The position numbers and the translations under genes were made by a program. 64,000 nt of DNA from Gordonia hongkongensis (GTDB taxonomy: Bacteria; Actinomycetota; Actinomycetes; Mycobacteriales; Mycobacteriaceae). The notes beneath the pieces were generated by a model. The model saw only the letters and a list, made by a program, of their open reading frames with translations, was not told the DNA's origin and made no database searches. The DNA lies in the NCBI RefSeq assembly GCF_023078355.1, contig NZ_CP095552.1, positions 2,232,001 through 2,296,000 on the forward strand, read 5' to 3'. This document shows positions 18,494 through 28,349 of the stretch, in pieces; positions within the stretch are counted from its first letter, which is position 1, and the number at the start of each line of letters is the position of its first letter.

Positions 18494-21400
18494 GTGCACC
18501 TCAAAAGCCTGACCCTGAAGGGCTTCAAGTCGTTCGCCTCGGCGACGACCCTGCGCTTCGAGCCGGGTATCACGTGCGTCGTCGGCCCCAACGGCTCCGG
18601 TAAGTCGAACGTCGTCGACGCCCTGACCTGGGTGATGGGCGAGCAGGGCGCCAAAGCACTGCGCGGCGGGAAGATGCAGGACGTCATCTTCGCCGGCACC
18701 TCGGGCCGTCCTCCGCTGGGCCGCGCCGAGGTCACCCTCACCATCGACAACGCCGACGGTGCGCTGCCGATCGAGTACTCCGAGGTGTCCATCACGCGCC
18801 GGATGTTCCGCGACGGCGCCGGCGAGTACGAGATCAACGGCAGTTCCTGTCGCCTCATGGACGTGCAGGAGCTGCTGTCGGACTCCGGTATCGGTCGCGA
18901 GATGCACGTGATCGTCGGCCAGGGACGGTTGTCGGCGATCCTCGAGTCCCGGCCCGAGGACCGCCGCGCGTTCATCGAAGAGGCGGCCGGGGTCCTCAAA
19001 CACCGCAAGCGCAAGGAAAAAGCGGTCCGCAAGCTCGACGCGATGCAGGCCAACCTGGCGCGTCTGAACGATCTGACGGCCGAACTCCGTCGTCAGCTCA
19101 AACCACTGGGACGCCAGGCCGAGGTCGCCCGCCGGGCCCAGACCGTCCAGGCCGATCTCCGCGACGCACGGTTGCGCCTGGCCGCCGACGACCTCGTCAC
19201 CCGCCGCGCCGAGATGGCCGAACACGCCGCCGTCGAGGACGAGGTCCGGCGTCGGCAGGACGAGGTGGCCGCCGAACTCGACCGTGCGAACGCGGAAGTG
19301 ACCGAACACGAACAGCATCTCGCCGAGATCACGCCCGCCGCGGCCGCGGCCAACCGCGCCTGGTTCCGGTTGTCGGCGCTCGCCGAGCGCGTCGACGCGA
19401 CCCGCCGGGTGGCCGCCGAACGCAGCCGGTACCTCAGCGAGCCGTCGAGCGAGGCGTCCGGGCCCGACCCGGAGGAGCTCGACGAGCAGGCCCACGAGGC
19501 CGCCGAACTCGAAGCCGAGCTGACCGAGGGCGTCGAGATCGCCGCCGAACAGCTCGAGAGCGCCCGCGAGGTGCTCGGCGAACGCGAGTCGATAGCGGAG
19601 GCGGCCGAGGCGGCTCACCTCGCGGCCGTCCGTGCCATCGCCGACCGTCGCGAGGGTCTGGCGCGCCTCGAAGGGCAGGTGGACAACCTGCGGACGCGTT
19701 CGGAGTCGGTCGACGCCGAGGCGCAGCGCCTCACCGCGGCCATCTCGGCCGCCACCGAACGCGCCGAAGTCGCAGTCACGCAACAGGATTCGGCGGCAAG
19801 CGAGCTGGCACAGCTGGAAGCCGCCGAACAGGCGCTCGACGAACACCACGAACGATGCGTGGCCGCGCTGAACCTGTCCAACGAGCGCGTGGCCACCTTG
19901 CAGGCCGCACACCGCGACGCCGAGCACGCCATCGCCTCCCTGTCGGCCCGGGTGGACGCACTCGCCATGGGACTCGAGCGCGGCGACGGCGGCGCGTGGC
20001 TGCTGGAGAACGCGCCCGACGGCCTGCTCGGACCGATGTCGGAGCTGGTCACGGTCGAAGCGGGTTTCGAGACGGCCATCGCCGGGGCGCTCGGACCCGC
20101 TGTGGACGGCATCGTCACCGTGGACGGGATCGCCGCGGTGCGGGCGCTGGCGGCCCTGAAGTCGGGCGACGGGGGACGGGCCGCGCTGATCTGCGGCGGA
20201 CTCACCGGCCCGGACCGATCGAGCGACGTCGCGCTGCCCGACGGGGCGAGGTGGGCGGCCTCGGTGGTCGACACCCGCCCGGAGATCCGCGGGGCGATCG
20301 ACACCGTCCTGGCCGACACCGTCATCGTCGACGATCCTGCGCAGGGGCTCGAACTCGCCCGCCGTCTCGGCGTGCGCGCAGTGACGCCCGCCGGCGACCG
20401 CATCTCGGCGGCGTCGGTCGAGGGCGGTTCGTCGCGCCGCCCCTCCACGTTGGAGGTCCAGTCGGCGATCGATGCCGCGACCGCCGAACTCGCCTCGACC
20501 CGCAGGCGCGTCGAAGAACTCGAGGCGGCGCTCGCCGGTGCGCTCACCGAGCAGCACGATCGGCGAGAGGCGGCCGAGGAGGCGCTCGCGGCGCTGCACG
20601 AGTCCGACGCCGGCGTCGGCGCCGCGTATGAGCAGATGGCCCGGCTGGGCCAGGAGATCAGAGCCTCGCGTGCCGAGGCCGACAAGCTGACCCGACAGCG
20701 GAATCTGCTCGAGAAGGGCCGCGAGGAAACCCTCGAGAACCTGCAGGAACTCACCGAGCGACTGCGTCTCGCCCGCGATGAGTCCGAGGTGGGGACCGAG
20801 ATGTCCGCCGACGACACCGACCGCGCGAACGCCGCGACAGCCGTCGGCGTGGCACGCAGCGCCGAGATGGAGGCGCGCCTGACCCTGCGGACAGCCGAGG
20901 AACGCCTGGCGTCCGTCCGGGGCAAGGCGGACTCGCTGCGGCGGGCCGCCCAGCGCGAGCGCGAAGCACGCGAGCGGGCCCGTCGGCAGGACGAGATCCG
21001 ACGCCAGGCCGCCGGCGTGGCGGCAGCCGTCGAACGCGCCGGTGCCCAGGTCAGTGAGCGTCTCGCCGCGGCGGTGGCCTCGGCGCAGGCCGGGCGCGAC
21101 GAACTCGAGGAGATCCGGACCGCCCGCACCGCGACCCTCGACGCGCTCCGGGTCCGGGCGGGCGAACTGACGACCACGCTCAATTCGCTGCGCGACACCG
21201 TCCACCGCGACGAGGTGGCGCGGGCCCAGGTCGCGCTGCGGATCGAACAGCTCGAAGAGCAGGTCCTCGAGACCTTCGCGATGGCGCCCGACGATCTGAT
21301 CGCCGAATACGGTCCCGACGTGCCGATGCCCCCGTCGGCGTTGGAGATGGCCGAGTACGAGCAGGCCCGGGAACGCGGCGAGCAGGTCGTCGCACCGGCC

Positions 21401-22102
21401 CCGATGCCCTACAACCGGGCGACGCAGGAGGCCCGCGCCAAGAAGGCGCAGAAGGATCTCAACACGCTCGGCAAGGTGAACCCGCTGGCGCTCGAGGAGT
21501 TCGCCGCTCTCGAAGAGCGGTACAACTTCCTGTCGTCGCAGCTCGAGGACGTCAAGGCGGCCCGCAACGACCTCCTCGACGTCGTGGAAGAGGTCGACGC
21601 CCGGATTCTGCAGGTGTTCACCGAGGCGTACGCCGACGTGGAACGCGAGTTCGGCCAGGTCTTCCAGACCTTATTCCCCGGCGGCGAGGGCCGGCTCGTC
21701 CTGACCGAACCCGGCGACATGCTCACGACGGGCATCGAGGTCGAGGCCCGCCCGCCCGGTAAGAAGGTCAAGAGGCTCTCGCTGCTCTCGGGCGGGGAGA
21801 AGTCCCTGACGGCGGTCGCGATGCTGGTGGCGATCTTCCGCGCGCGCCCGTCGCCGTTCTACGTCATGGACGAGGTCGAGGCCGCGCTCGACGACACCAA
21901 CCTGCGGCGACTGATCACGTTGTTCGCCCAACTGCGGGAGAAGTCCCAGCTCATCGTCATCACCCACCAGAAGCCCACGATGGAGGTCGCGGATGCGCTC
22001 TACGGAGTCAGCATGCGCGGCGACGGCATCACGACGGTCATCTCGCAACGCATGCGCGGAGTGAACATGCCCGTCGGTCAACAGGAGGACACCAGCCAGT
22101 GA
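18494..22102 (+). CDS. smc: Chromosome segregation protein SMC
   Basis: SMC is the ATPase of the bacterial condensin complex with ScpA and ScpB. It has 1202 residues: N-terminal head with Walker [15 protein letters not shown] (about 32-45), first coiled coil (about 170-490), hinge (about 500-660, [15 protein letters not shown]), second coiled coil (about 670-1000), and C-terminal head with the signature [17 protein letters not shown] (about 1093-1109) and Walker [14 protein letters not shown] (about 1121). The GTG start gives the standard [14 protein letters not shown]. It overlaps ftsY by 4 bases. It is intact over its whole length. Confidence 0.97.
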   Translation: MHLKSLTLKGFKSFASATTLRFEPGITCVVGPNGSGKSNVVDALTWVMGEQGAKALRGGKMQDVIFAGTSGRPPLGRAEVTLTIDNADGALPIEYSEVSITRRMFRDGAGEYEINGSSCRLMDVQELLSDSGIGREMHVIVGQGRLSAILESRPEDRRAFIEEAAGVLKHRKRKEKAVRKLDAMQANLARLNDLTAELRRQLKPLGRQAEVARRAQTVQADLRDARLRLAADDLVTRRAEMAEHAAVEDEVRRRQDEVAAELDRANAEVTEHEQHLAEITPAAAAANRAWFRLSALAERVDATRRVAAERSRYLSEPSSEASGPDPEELDEQAHEAAELEAELTEGVEIAAEQLESAREVLGERESIAEAAEAAHLAAVRAIADRREGLARLEGQVDNLRTRSESVDAEAQRLTAAISAATERAEVAVTQQDSAASELAQLEAAEQALDEHHERCVAALNLSNERVATLQAAHRDAEHAIASLSARVDALAMGLERGDGGAWLLENAPDGLLGPMSELVTVEAGFETAIAGALGPAVDGIVTVDGIAAVRALAALKSGDGGRAALICGGLTGPDRSSDVALPDGARWAASVVDTRPEIRGAIDTVLADTVIVDDPAQGLELARRLGVRAVTPAGDRISAASVEGGSSRRPSTLEVQSAIDAATAELASTRRRVEELEAALAGALTEQHDRREAAEEALAALHESDAGVGAAYEQMARLGQEIRASRAEADKLTRQRNLLEKGREETLENLQELTERLRLARDESEVGTEMSADDTDRANAATAVGVARSAEMEARLTLRTAEERLASVRGKADSLRRAAQREREARERARRQDEIRRQAAGVAAAVERAGAQVSERLAAAVASAQAGRDELEEIRTARTATLDALRVRAGELTTTLNSLRDTVHRDEVARAQVALRIEQLEEQVLETFAMAPDDLIAEYGPDVPMPPSALEMAEYEQARERGEQVVAPAPMPYNRATQEARAKKAQKDLNTLGKVNPLALEEFAALEERYNFLSSQLEDVKAARNDLLDVVEEVDARILQVFTEAYADVEREFGQVFQTLFPGGEGRLVLTEPGDMLTTGIEVEARPPGKKVKRLSLLSGGEKSLTAVAMLVAIFRARPSPFYVMDEVEAALDDTNLRRLITLFAQLREKSQLIVITHQKPTMEVADALYGVSMRGDGITTVISQRMRGVNMPVGQQEDTSQ

Positions 22103-23685
22103 ACACCGGAATCATCATCGGCATCGTCGTCGCGGTGCTCGTCGTGATCGCGCTGATCGTGCTCGGGCTGGTGCTGTCGCGCCGCCGGCGCATCTCGCTG
22201 ACCGACGAGCGGCAACCGGAGATCGTCGACGGGACGACCCGCCAGGTCGACCGGTCCGGGGGCTACCAGGCCGGATCGGGGTTCAGCTTCAGTCGCGGGG
22301 AGGCCGTGGGTGACACCGCCCTCGCGGAACCGCCGCGACGGAGGCCGGAACCCCCGGCTCCGGAGTCTGCGACGCCGGCACCCGAGGTGGTCCGGCCGCC
22401 CGGAGAGCGCACCGATGTCGACGGTCAGCCGGGCGTCGGTGACGACTCCGCGGTGCCGCGGGATTCGATCCGGCGCGGCGTCACCGAGGTGTCGCTGCCC
22501 GAGCCGGACACCACCGAACCCGAGACCGCAGAACCTGCCACCGCCCGCCCCGAAACCGTCGAGCCGGAAACCGTCGAGCCCGAGACGGCGGAGCCCGACG
22601 TCGCCGAGCCCGCGTCCGCCACTGCCGCACCCGCGCAACCCGAGGTCGCCGAGCCCGAGGTCGCCGAACCCGAACCGGCCACCGCCGAGCCGGCAACGAC
22701 CGAGCCCGGGACCCGGGTACCCGACGATGTCGCGGAGGCGACCACCGCGCCGCCGCTGGACGAGATCGCGCCGACGGCGGGCCGGATCGGTCGGCTGCGC
22801 GGCCGGCTGTCCCGGTCACAGGGCGCGATCGGCAAGGGTGTGCTGGGCCTGCTGGGCGCCGGCGATCTCGACGAGGACAGCTGGGAGGAGATCGAGGACA
22901 CGCTGGTGATGGCCGATCTCGGTGCGTCCACGACGGCCACCGTCGTCGAGACGCTGCGCACCGAGCTCGCGGCCAACCCGGTCCGCACCGCGGGTGAGGC
23001 CCGGGCGTTGCTCAAGCGGGTCCTGGTCGAGCAGCTCGACCCGACGCTCGACCGGTCGATCCGGGCGCTGCCACACGCGGGCCGTCCCGCCGTCGTCCTC
23101 GTCGTCGGCGTCAACGGCACCGGCAAGACCACCACGACCGGCAAGCTGGCACGCGTCCTGGTCGCCGACGGGCGTCGTGTCCTGCTCGGCGCGGCGGACA
23201 CGTTCCGCGCGGCTGCCGCCGACCAGCTGCAGACGTGGGGCGAGCGGGTCGGCGCCGAGATCGTGCGCGGCAAGGAACAGGCCGATCCCGCCGCCGTCGC
23301 ATTCGACGCGGTCGACCGGGGCATCGAGAGCGGCGTTGACGTGGTCATGATCGACACCGCCGGCCGGCTGCACACCAAGACCGGCCTGATGGACGAGCTG
23401 GGCAAGGTCAAGCGCGTCGTGGAGAAGAAGGCGCCGGTCGACGAGGTGCTGCTGGTGCTCGACGCGACCGTCGGACAGAACGGACTGATGCAGGCCCGGG
23501 TGTTCGCCGAGGTCGTCAACATCACCGGCGTGGTGCTGACCAAGCTGGACGGCACCGCCAAGGGCGGCATCGTGTTCCACGTACAGAAGGAGCTCGGCGT
23601 GCCGGTCAAGCTCGTCGGGCTGGGGGAGGGCGCGGACGACCTCGCGCCCTTCGAACCGGAGGCATTCGTCGACGCACTGCTCTGA
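22099..23685 (+). CDS. ftsY: Signal recognition particle receptor FtsY
   Basis: FtsY docks Ffh-ribosome complexes at the membrane. It has 528 residues: an N-terminal transmembrane helix (about 4-27, [20 protein letters not shown]), an acidic linker (about 30-235) built of degenerate Glu-Pro repeats ([24 protein letters not shown]), then the NG domain: N bundle from about 240, G1 [15 protein letters not shown] (about 335-349), DTAGRLHTK (about 418-426), [10 protein letters not shown] (about 480-489) and a closing [22 protein letters not shown]. The helix means this FtsY is membrane-anchored. It is translationally coupled to smc. Confidence 0.96.
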   Translation: MNTGIIIGIVVAVLVVIALIVLGLVLSRRRRISLTDERQPEIVDGTTRQVDRSGGYQAGSGFSFSRGEAVGDTALAEPPRRRPEPPAPESATPAPEVVRPPGERTDVDGQPGVGDDSAVPRDSIRRGVTEVSLPEPDTTEPETAEPATARPETVEPETVEPETAEPDVAEPASATAAPAQPEVAEPEVAEPEPATAEPATTEPGTRVPDDVAEATTAPPLDEIAPTAGRIGRLRGRLSRSQGAIGKGVLGLLGAGDLDEDSWEEIEDTLVMADLGASTTATVVETLRTELAANPVRTAGEARALLKRVLVEQLDPTLDRSIRALPHAGRPAVVLVVGVNGTGKTTTTGKLARVLVADGRRVLLGAADTFRAAAADQLQTWGERVGAEIVRGKEQADPAAVAFDAVDRGIESGVDVVMIDTAGRLHTKTGLMDELGKVKRVVEKKAPVDEVLLVLDATVGQNGLMQARVFAEVVNITGVVLTKLDGTAKGGIVFHVQKELGVPVKLVGLGEGADDLAPFEPEAFVDALL

Positions 23686-23784
23686 CGCTGTAGACGCTGC
23701 CGTGAAGTCGGGATCTGTGATCGGAAATACCGGGTCAGACATCGTCCACGGAGTCTGAGAGACAGCTCAGAGCCGAACTGGGAC

Positions 23785-23832
23785 GTTACATGGGCGAAAT
23801 ACAAACCGCTCAGGGGGTTACGCGCCCGAAAC
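23785..23832 (+). promoter_or_regulatory. Two GlnR-type operator boxes upstream of amt
   Basis: Box 1: GTTAC-ATGGGC-GAAAT (23785-23800). Box 2: GTTAC-GCGCCC-GAAAC (23817-23832). The known actinobacterial GlnR pattern is GTnAC-n6-GAAAC; box 2 matches fully and box 1 at all but the last base. The boxes begin 32 bases apart, about three helical turns, so dimers would lie on one face. GACAAT at 23863-23868 could be the -10 of the GlnR-activated promoter. They point to nitrogen-limited induction of amt-glnK. Confidence 0.72.
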
Positions 23833-23878
23833 GTCAGGGCACCACGGCTGAAACCGACTGCCGACAATCTCTTTGGAG

Positions 23879-23896
23879 GCGCCGAGCCGTCGGCGC
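23879..23896 (+). promoter_or_regulatory. Small hairpin in the amt leader
   Basis: GCGCCGA and TCGGCGC flank a 4-base GCCG loop, directly before the TGAGGAGG ribosome site of amt (from 23901). A TTGGAGG also lies just upstream of the hairpin. It may tune initiation; no more can be said. Confidence 0.35.
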
Positions 23897-23915
23897 ATCC
23901 TGAGGAGGTTTCGTA

Positions 23916-25268
23916 GTGGAGTTGGCTCAGTTGCCAAACGAATCGTTTGGCCCGATAGACACGGGCAACACGGCATTCATGCTCGTGTCAGCCGCCATGG
24001 TGTTGCTGATGACCCCGGGCCTCGCGTTCTTCTACGGGGGGTTGGCGCGAGGCAAGTCCGTCCTGAACATGATGATGATGTCCTTCGGCGCGCTGGCGTC
24101 GATCAGCGTCGTGTACGTGCTGTGGGGCTTCTCGATGTCGTTCAGCGACGGGATCACCGGCAGCAGCGACATCGGCGGGATCTTCGCGAACCCGTTCGCG
24201 CTGTTCGGCTCCGACCAGCTGATGAGCACCATCGGCGAGGGCGACACCGAGCAGTACGTCACCGGCGGTCTGTCGATCCCGGCGATCGTCTTCATGGGAT
24301 TCCAGCTGACCTTCGCGGTCATCACCGTCGCCCTCATCAGCGGTGCGCTCGCCGAACGCGTCAAGTTCTCCACCTGGATGGTCTTCACCGTCCTGTGGGC
24401 GACGATCGTGTACTTCCCGCTGTCCCACATGGTCTGGGGCGGGCTCGTCGGTGGCGGCGGCCTCCTCGGCGGCGGTGAGGACGGTCTGGCGGCCAAGATG
24501 TTCGGGACCGACGAGGAAGGTGCGGCCAACGTCGCGCCGATCGACTTCGCCGGTGGCACGGTCGTGCACATCAACGCCGGTATCGCGGCGCTGGTCCTGG
24601 TTCTCATCATCGGCAAGCGCGTCGGCTTCGGCCGCACCGCCTACCGTCCGCACAACATCCCGTTCGTGATGCTGGGCGCAGCACTTCTCTGGTTCGGCTG
24701 GTTCGGGTTCAACGTCGGCTCCGAGCTGGGCGCCGATCTGCTCGCCGGTCAGGTGTGGGTCAACACCACCGCTGCCACCGCCGCGGCGATCCTCGGCTGG
24801 CTCGCGGTGGAGATCATCCGTGACAAGCACGCCACCAGCGTCGGCGCCGCCTCGGGTGTGGTCGCCGGTCTGGTCGCCATCACCCCCGCGTGTGGTTCGC
24901 TGACCCCGGTCGGCTCGCTCATCCTCGGTGTCATCGCGGGTGCTCTCGCCGCCGTCGCGATCGGCCTGAAGAACAAGTTCGGCTACGACGACTCGCTCGA
25001 CGTCGTCGGTGTCCACCTCGTCGCCGGCCTCTGGGGCACGGTGGCCATCGGCCTGATCGGCGAGGACGTGGGCCTCTTCTGGGGCGGAGATTACAAGCAG
25101 CTGGTGGTCCAGGTCGTGATCGCCTTGTTCGCCCTCGTGTTCACCGGTGTTCTCACCGCGATCATCGCCCTGGTGCTCAAGCCGCTGGGTTGGCGCGTCA
25201 GCGACGAGGACGAGAAGAGCGGCATCGACGAGGCGGAACACGCCGAGACGGCCTATGAGCTGGCATGA
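23916..25268 (+). CDS. amt: Ammonium transporter, Amt family
   Basis: Amt is a trimeric membrane channel for ammonium. It has 450 residues with about 11 transmembrane helices, typical motifs near FFYGGLARGKSVLNMMMMS (about 36-54), the GGTVVHINAGIAALV His region (about 210), FGWFGFNVGSE and the second pore-His region VVGVHLVAGLWGTVAIGL (about 365-382). GAGGAGG lies 7 bases before the GTG at 23916. It heads amt-glnK behind two GlnR-type boxes. A PII protein encoded next door can plug Amt, which fits GlnK here. Confidence 0.96.
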   Translation: MELAQLPNESFGPIDTGNTAFMLVSAAMVLLMTPGLAFFYGGLARGKSVLNMMMMSFGALASISVVYVLWGFSMSFSDGITGSSDIGGIFANPFALFGSDQLMSTIGEGDTEQYVTGGLSIPAIVFMGFQLTFAVITVALISGALAERVKFSTWMVFTVLWATIVYFPLSHMVWGGLVGGGGLLGGGEDGLAAKMFGTDEEGAANVAPIDFAGGTVVHINAGIAALVLVLIIGKRVGFGRTAYRPHNIPFVMLGAALLWFGWFGFNVGSELGADLLAGQVWVNTTAATAAAILGWLAVEIIRDKHATSVGAASGVVAGLVAITPACGSLTPVGSLILGVIAGALAAVAIGLKNKFGYDDSLDVVGVHLVAGLWGTVAIGLIGEDVGLFWGGDYKQLVVQVVIALFALVFTGVLTAIIALVLKPLGWRVSDEDEKSGIDEAEHAETAYELA

Positions 25269-25315
25269 CGCTCGAAGCCATTCGCTACTACGCTGAATCC
25301 TGTGGAGAGGGATAA

Positions 25316-25657
<342 letters not shown>

Positions 25658-25691
25658 CGAGCCCGCCGAGGCGTCGACGAATTCCCGGTGA

Positions 25692-25730
25692 ACGGCCCCG
25701 TGCCCGACGACCAGTCGGGCGCGGGGCCGT
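25692..25730 (+). terminator. Strong hairpin terminator after glnK
   Basis: ACGGCCCCGTGCCCGAC (25692-25708), the 5-base loop gacca, and GTCGGGCGCGGGGCCGT (25714-25730): 17 bp with one G-U pair. No U tract follows. It separates amt-glnK from glnD, so glnD may have lower or separate expression. Confidence 0.72.
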
Positions 25731-25770
25731 CGGAGTTCCACACCTCGTATTCCTTTCTCTCCCACACACT

Positions 25771-28311
25771 TTGGAGGCAGTCGTAAGCGCCGCAGACCTG
25801 GCCAAGACCCGACGGCAACTCACCGAATCCGGCCGATCGGGAAAACTCGACGCACCGGCATTGCGCCAGGTGCTCGTCGACCTGCACGAATTCTGGCTGA
25901 CCAGCAAGGGCGCGGAACTCGGCATCAAGCCGCACAGCGGGTTCGCGATCGTCGCCGTGGGCGGACTCGGTCGCGGTGAGATGCTCCCGTATTCCGACCT
26001 CGATCTGATCCTGCTGCACGACGACATGCCCGCCGAGCGGGTGTCCGAGGTCGCCGACGGACTCTGGTACCCGTTGTGGGACGCCAACATCCCGCTCGAC
26101 CACAGTGTGCGGACGGTGCCGCAGGCGCTGCAGGTCGCCGGCGACGACGTCACCGCGGCCCTCGGCCTCCTCGAGGCGCGCCACATAGCCGGCGACGAGG
26201 ATCTGTCCACGTTGCTGATCGGCGGGGTCCGCCAGCAGTGGCGCAACGACATCCGCAATCGGTTCCCCGAGGTGGTCACGCACGCGCAGGACCGCTGGCG
26301 GCGAGCCGGCGACATCGCACATCGCGCCGAACCCGACCTCAAGAGCGGCCGGGGCGGCCTGCGTGACGTCCAGCTCCTGGGGGCGCTGGCGATCGCCCAG
26401 CTCACCAGCGGGATGGCGAGCCTGCGACCCGATTCGCCCGGTGCCGGACCGCAGGTCGCCTACACGCGGCTCCTCGACATCCGTACCGAACTGCACCGCA
26501 TCGCCGGGCGTCCCCGCGAGCACGTGCAGGCCCAGGACGCCGACGAGATCGGGGCGGCCCTCCGGATCGGGGACCGGTTCGATCTCGCCCGCGTCATCAG
26601 CGACTCGGCCCGCACCATCAGCTACTCCATCGACGTCGGCCTGCGGACCGCGGGCAACGCCCTGCCGCGTCGCGGTCTTGCCAAGCTGCGGCGTTCGCCG
26701 CTGCGCCGTCCGCTCGACGAGGGCGTCGTCGAGCACAGCGGAGAGATCGTGTTGGCGCGCAACGCGATTCCGAGCAAAGACCCGGGACTCATCTTGCGGG
26801 TGGCCGCCGCGTCGGCCCGAACCGGCCTCCCGATCAGCGCGTCGACGCTGAGCAGGCTGGCCGACTACGCGCCGGAACTGCGTGAGCCGTGGCCGGCCGA
26901 AGCACTCAGCGACCTGCTGGTCCTGCTCAGTTCGGGACATCACATGGTCGACCCGATCGAGGCACTCGACCGCACCGGCCTGTGGGGCCGGCTCCTGCCG
27001 GAATGGGGTGCGGTGCGCGACCTCCCGCCGCGCGATGCCATCCACACCTGGACCGTCGACCGGCATCTCGTGGAAACCGCGGCGTACGCGAGTGCGATGA
27101 CCACCCGGGTGTCCCGGCCCGACCTGCTCGTCCTCGGTGCGTTGATCCATGACCTCGGCAAGGGCCGGGGTGCCGACCACAGCATCGTCGGCGCCGATCT
27201 GGCGGTTCAGGTCGGCAATCGGTTCGGGCTCTGGCCGCAGGATGTGGCGATCCTCTCCGACATGGTGCGGCACCACCTGCTGCTGCCGCAGGTCGCCACC
27301 CGCCGGGACCTCGACGACCCGGCCACCGCCGAGTCGGTCGCCGACACCCTGGGACACAACCGGGTGCTGTTGGAACTGCTTGCCGCACTTGCCGAAGCGG
27401 ATTCGCTGGCCACCGGCCCGGGGGTGTGGGGGGAGTGGAAGGCCTCGCTCATCCACGACCTCGTCCGCCGGTCGATGCGACTCATCGACGGCGAAGAGCC
27501 GAGCGCGCCCGAGCCGCTGACGGCCGAGGACCTGGCCACGGCGGCGGAAGGGGACTACGCGGTCCGGCTCGTCCGGGCCGACGGACAACACACGTACCGC
27601 GTCACCATGGTGGCGCCGGATCAACCCGGCCTGCTGTCGAAGATGGCCGGGGTCCTCGCCCTGGGCGGGTTGCGGTCCCACTCGGCGTGTGCCCAGAGCG
27701 CCGACGGGAAGGCGATCAACTCGTTCCTGGTCGTCCCGATGTTCGGCAGTCCGCCCGATGCCGGCCTGCTGCGCCAGCAGCTGATCGCGGCCGTCGACGG
27801 CAAGATCGATGTCCTCGCGCGGCTCGACGCGCGCGAGCGGGACTCACCGATCCCGACGATCGGCACCGTCACCACGATTCCCGGCACCGTGGTGACCATC
27901 GGCGCCAGCGCCGGGAGCACCGATCCCGAGGTCGACGGGGCCGGGCATCCGAAGAACGCGGTACCCGCGCTCTTCGCCGTGGCGCCACCGCGGGTGACGT
28001 GGCTGGACGCCCCGGAGGGGGAAGCGGTGCTGGAGGTCCGTTCCGACGACCGGATCGGCCTGCTCAGCCGGGTCAGTGCCATCCTGGAACGCCACGGCGC
28101 CGACATCCGGTGGGCCAAGGTGGCGACCCTGGGCGCCACCGGGGTCGACATCTTCGGCCTGCGGCTGGCGACCGACACCGAGGACGCACGGGCAAAGCTG
28201 GCCGAGGCCGTCGTCGCGGTCTGCCCGCCGCCGCAGCCGGCGCGCGAGGAGGACGGCGACGGACCGCAGTCCTACGGCGGGACGGGACGGTCCGGAGTGC
28301 CGATCTCCTAG
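25771..28311 (+). CDS. glnD: PII nucleotidyltransferase / hydrolase GlnD
   Basis: GlnD modifies and demodifies PII at Tyr51 in response to glutamine (adenylylation in actinobacteria). It has about 846 residues: nucleotidyltransferase motif GLGRGEMLPYSDLDLILLHDD (about 66-86), GlnD middle region, HD domain (HDLGKGRGADHS, about 460) and two C-terminal ACT domains (about 610 and 750). The start is uncertain: GGAGG at 25773-25777 points to codon GTA at 25783, not a normal start; the nearest in-frame canonical start is TTG at 25771, which overlaps that site. The amt-glnK-glnD order is the usual nitrogen-control set. Confidence 0.92.
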   Translation: MEAVVSAADLAKTRRQLTESGRSGKLDAPALRQVLVDLHEFWLTSKGAELGIKPHSGFAIVAVGGLGRGEMLPYSDLDLILLHDDMPAERVSEVADGLWYPLWDANIPLDHSVRTVPQALQVAGDDVTAALGLLEARHIAGDEDLSTLLIGGVRQQWRNDIRNRFPEVVTHAQDRWRRAGDIAHRAEPDLKSGRGGLRDVQLLGALAIAQLTSGMASLRPDSPGAGPQVAYTRLLDIRTELHRIAGRPREHVQAQDADEIGAALRIGDRFDLARVISDSARTISYSIDVGLRTAGNALPRRGLAKLRRSPLRRPLDEGVVEHSGEIVLARNAIPSKDPGLILRVAAASARTGLPISASTLSRLADYAPELREPWPAEALSDLLVLLSSGHHMVDPIEALDRTGLWGRLLPEWGAVRDLPPRDAIHTWTVDRHLVETAAYASAMTTRVSRPDLLVLGALIHDLGKGRGADHSIVGADLAVQVGNRFGLWPQDVAILSDMVRHHLLLPQVATRRDLDDPATAESVADTLGHNRVLLELLAALAEADSLATGPGVWGEWKASLIHDLVRRSMRLIDGEEPSAPEPLTAEDLATAAEGDYAVRLVRADGQHTYRVTMVAPDQPGLLSKMAGVLALGGLRSHSACAQSADGKAINSFLVVPMFGSPPDAGLLRQQLIAAVDGKIDVLARLDARERDSPIPTIGTVTTIPGTVVTIGASAGSTDPEVDGAGHPKNAVPALFAVAPPRVTWLDAPEGEAVLEVRSDDRIGLLSRVSAILERHGADIRWAKVATLGATGVDIFGLRLATDTEDARAKLAEAVVAVCPPPQPAREEDGDGPQSYGGTGRSGVPIS

Positions 28312-28349
28312 ATGTTTCGTCTCGGGACCCGCATGGAAGGATGGGACCC

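Noticed and set aside
18191..21205. A roughly 1000-codon minus-strand frame opposite smc
   Set aside because: GC-driven antisense frame. SMC is intact, with all its motifs, on the plus strand.
22500..22710. Repeat-rich stretch in ftsY as a mobile or CRISPR-like array
   Set aside because: The repeats are degenerate Glu-Pro codons within one open frame, typical of an acidic linker.
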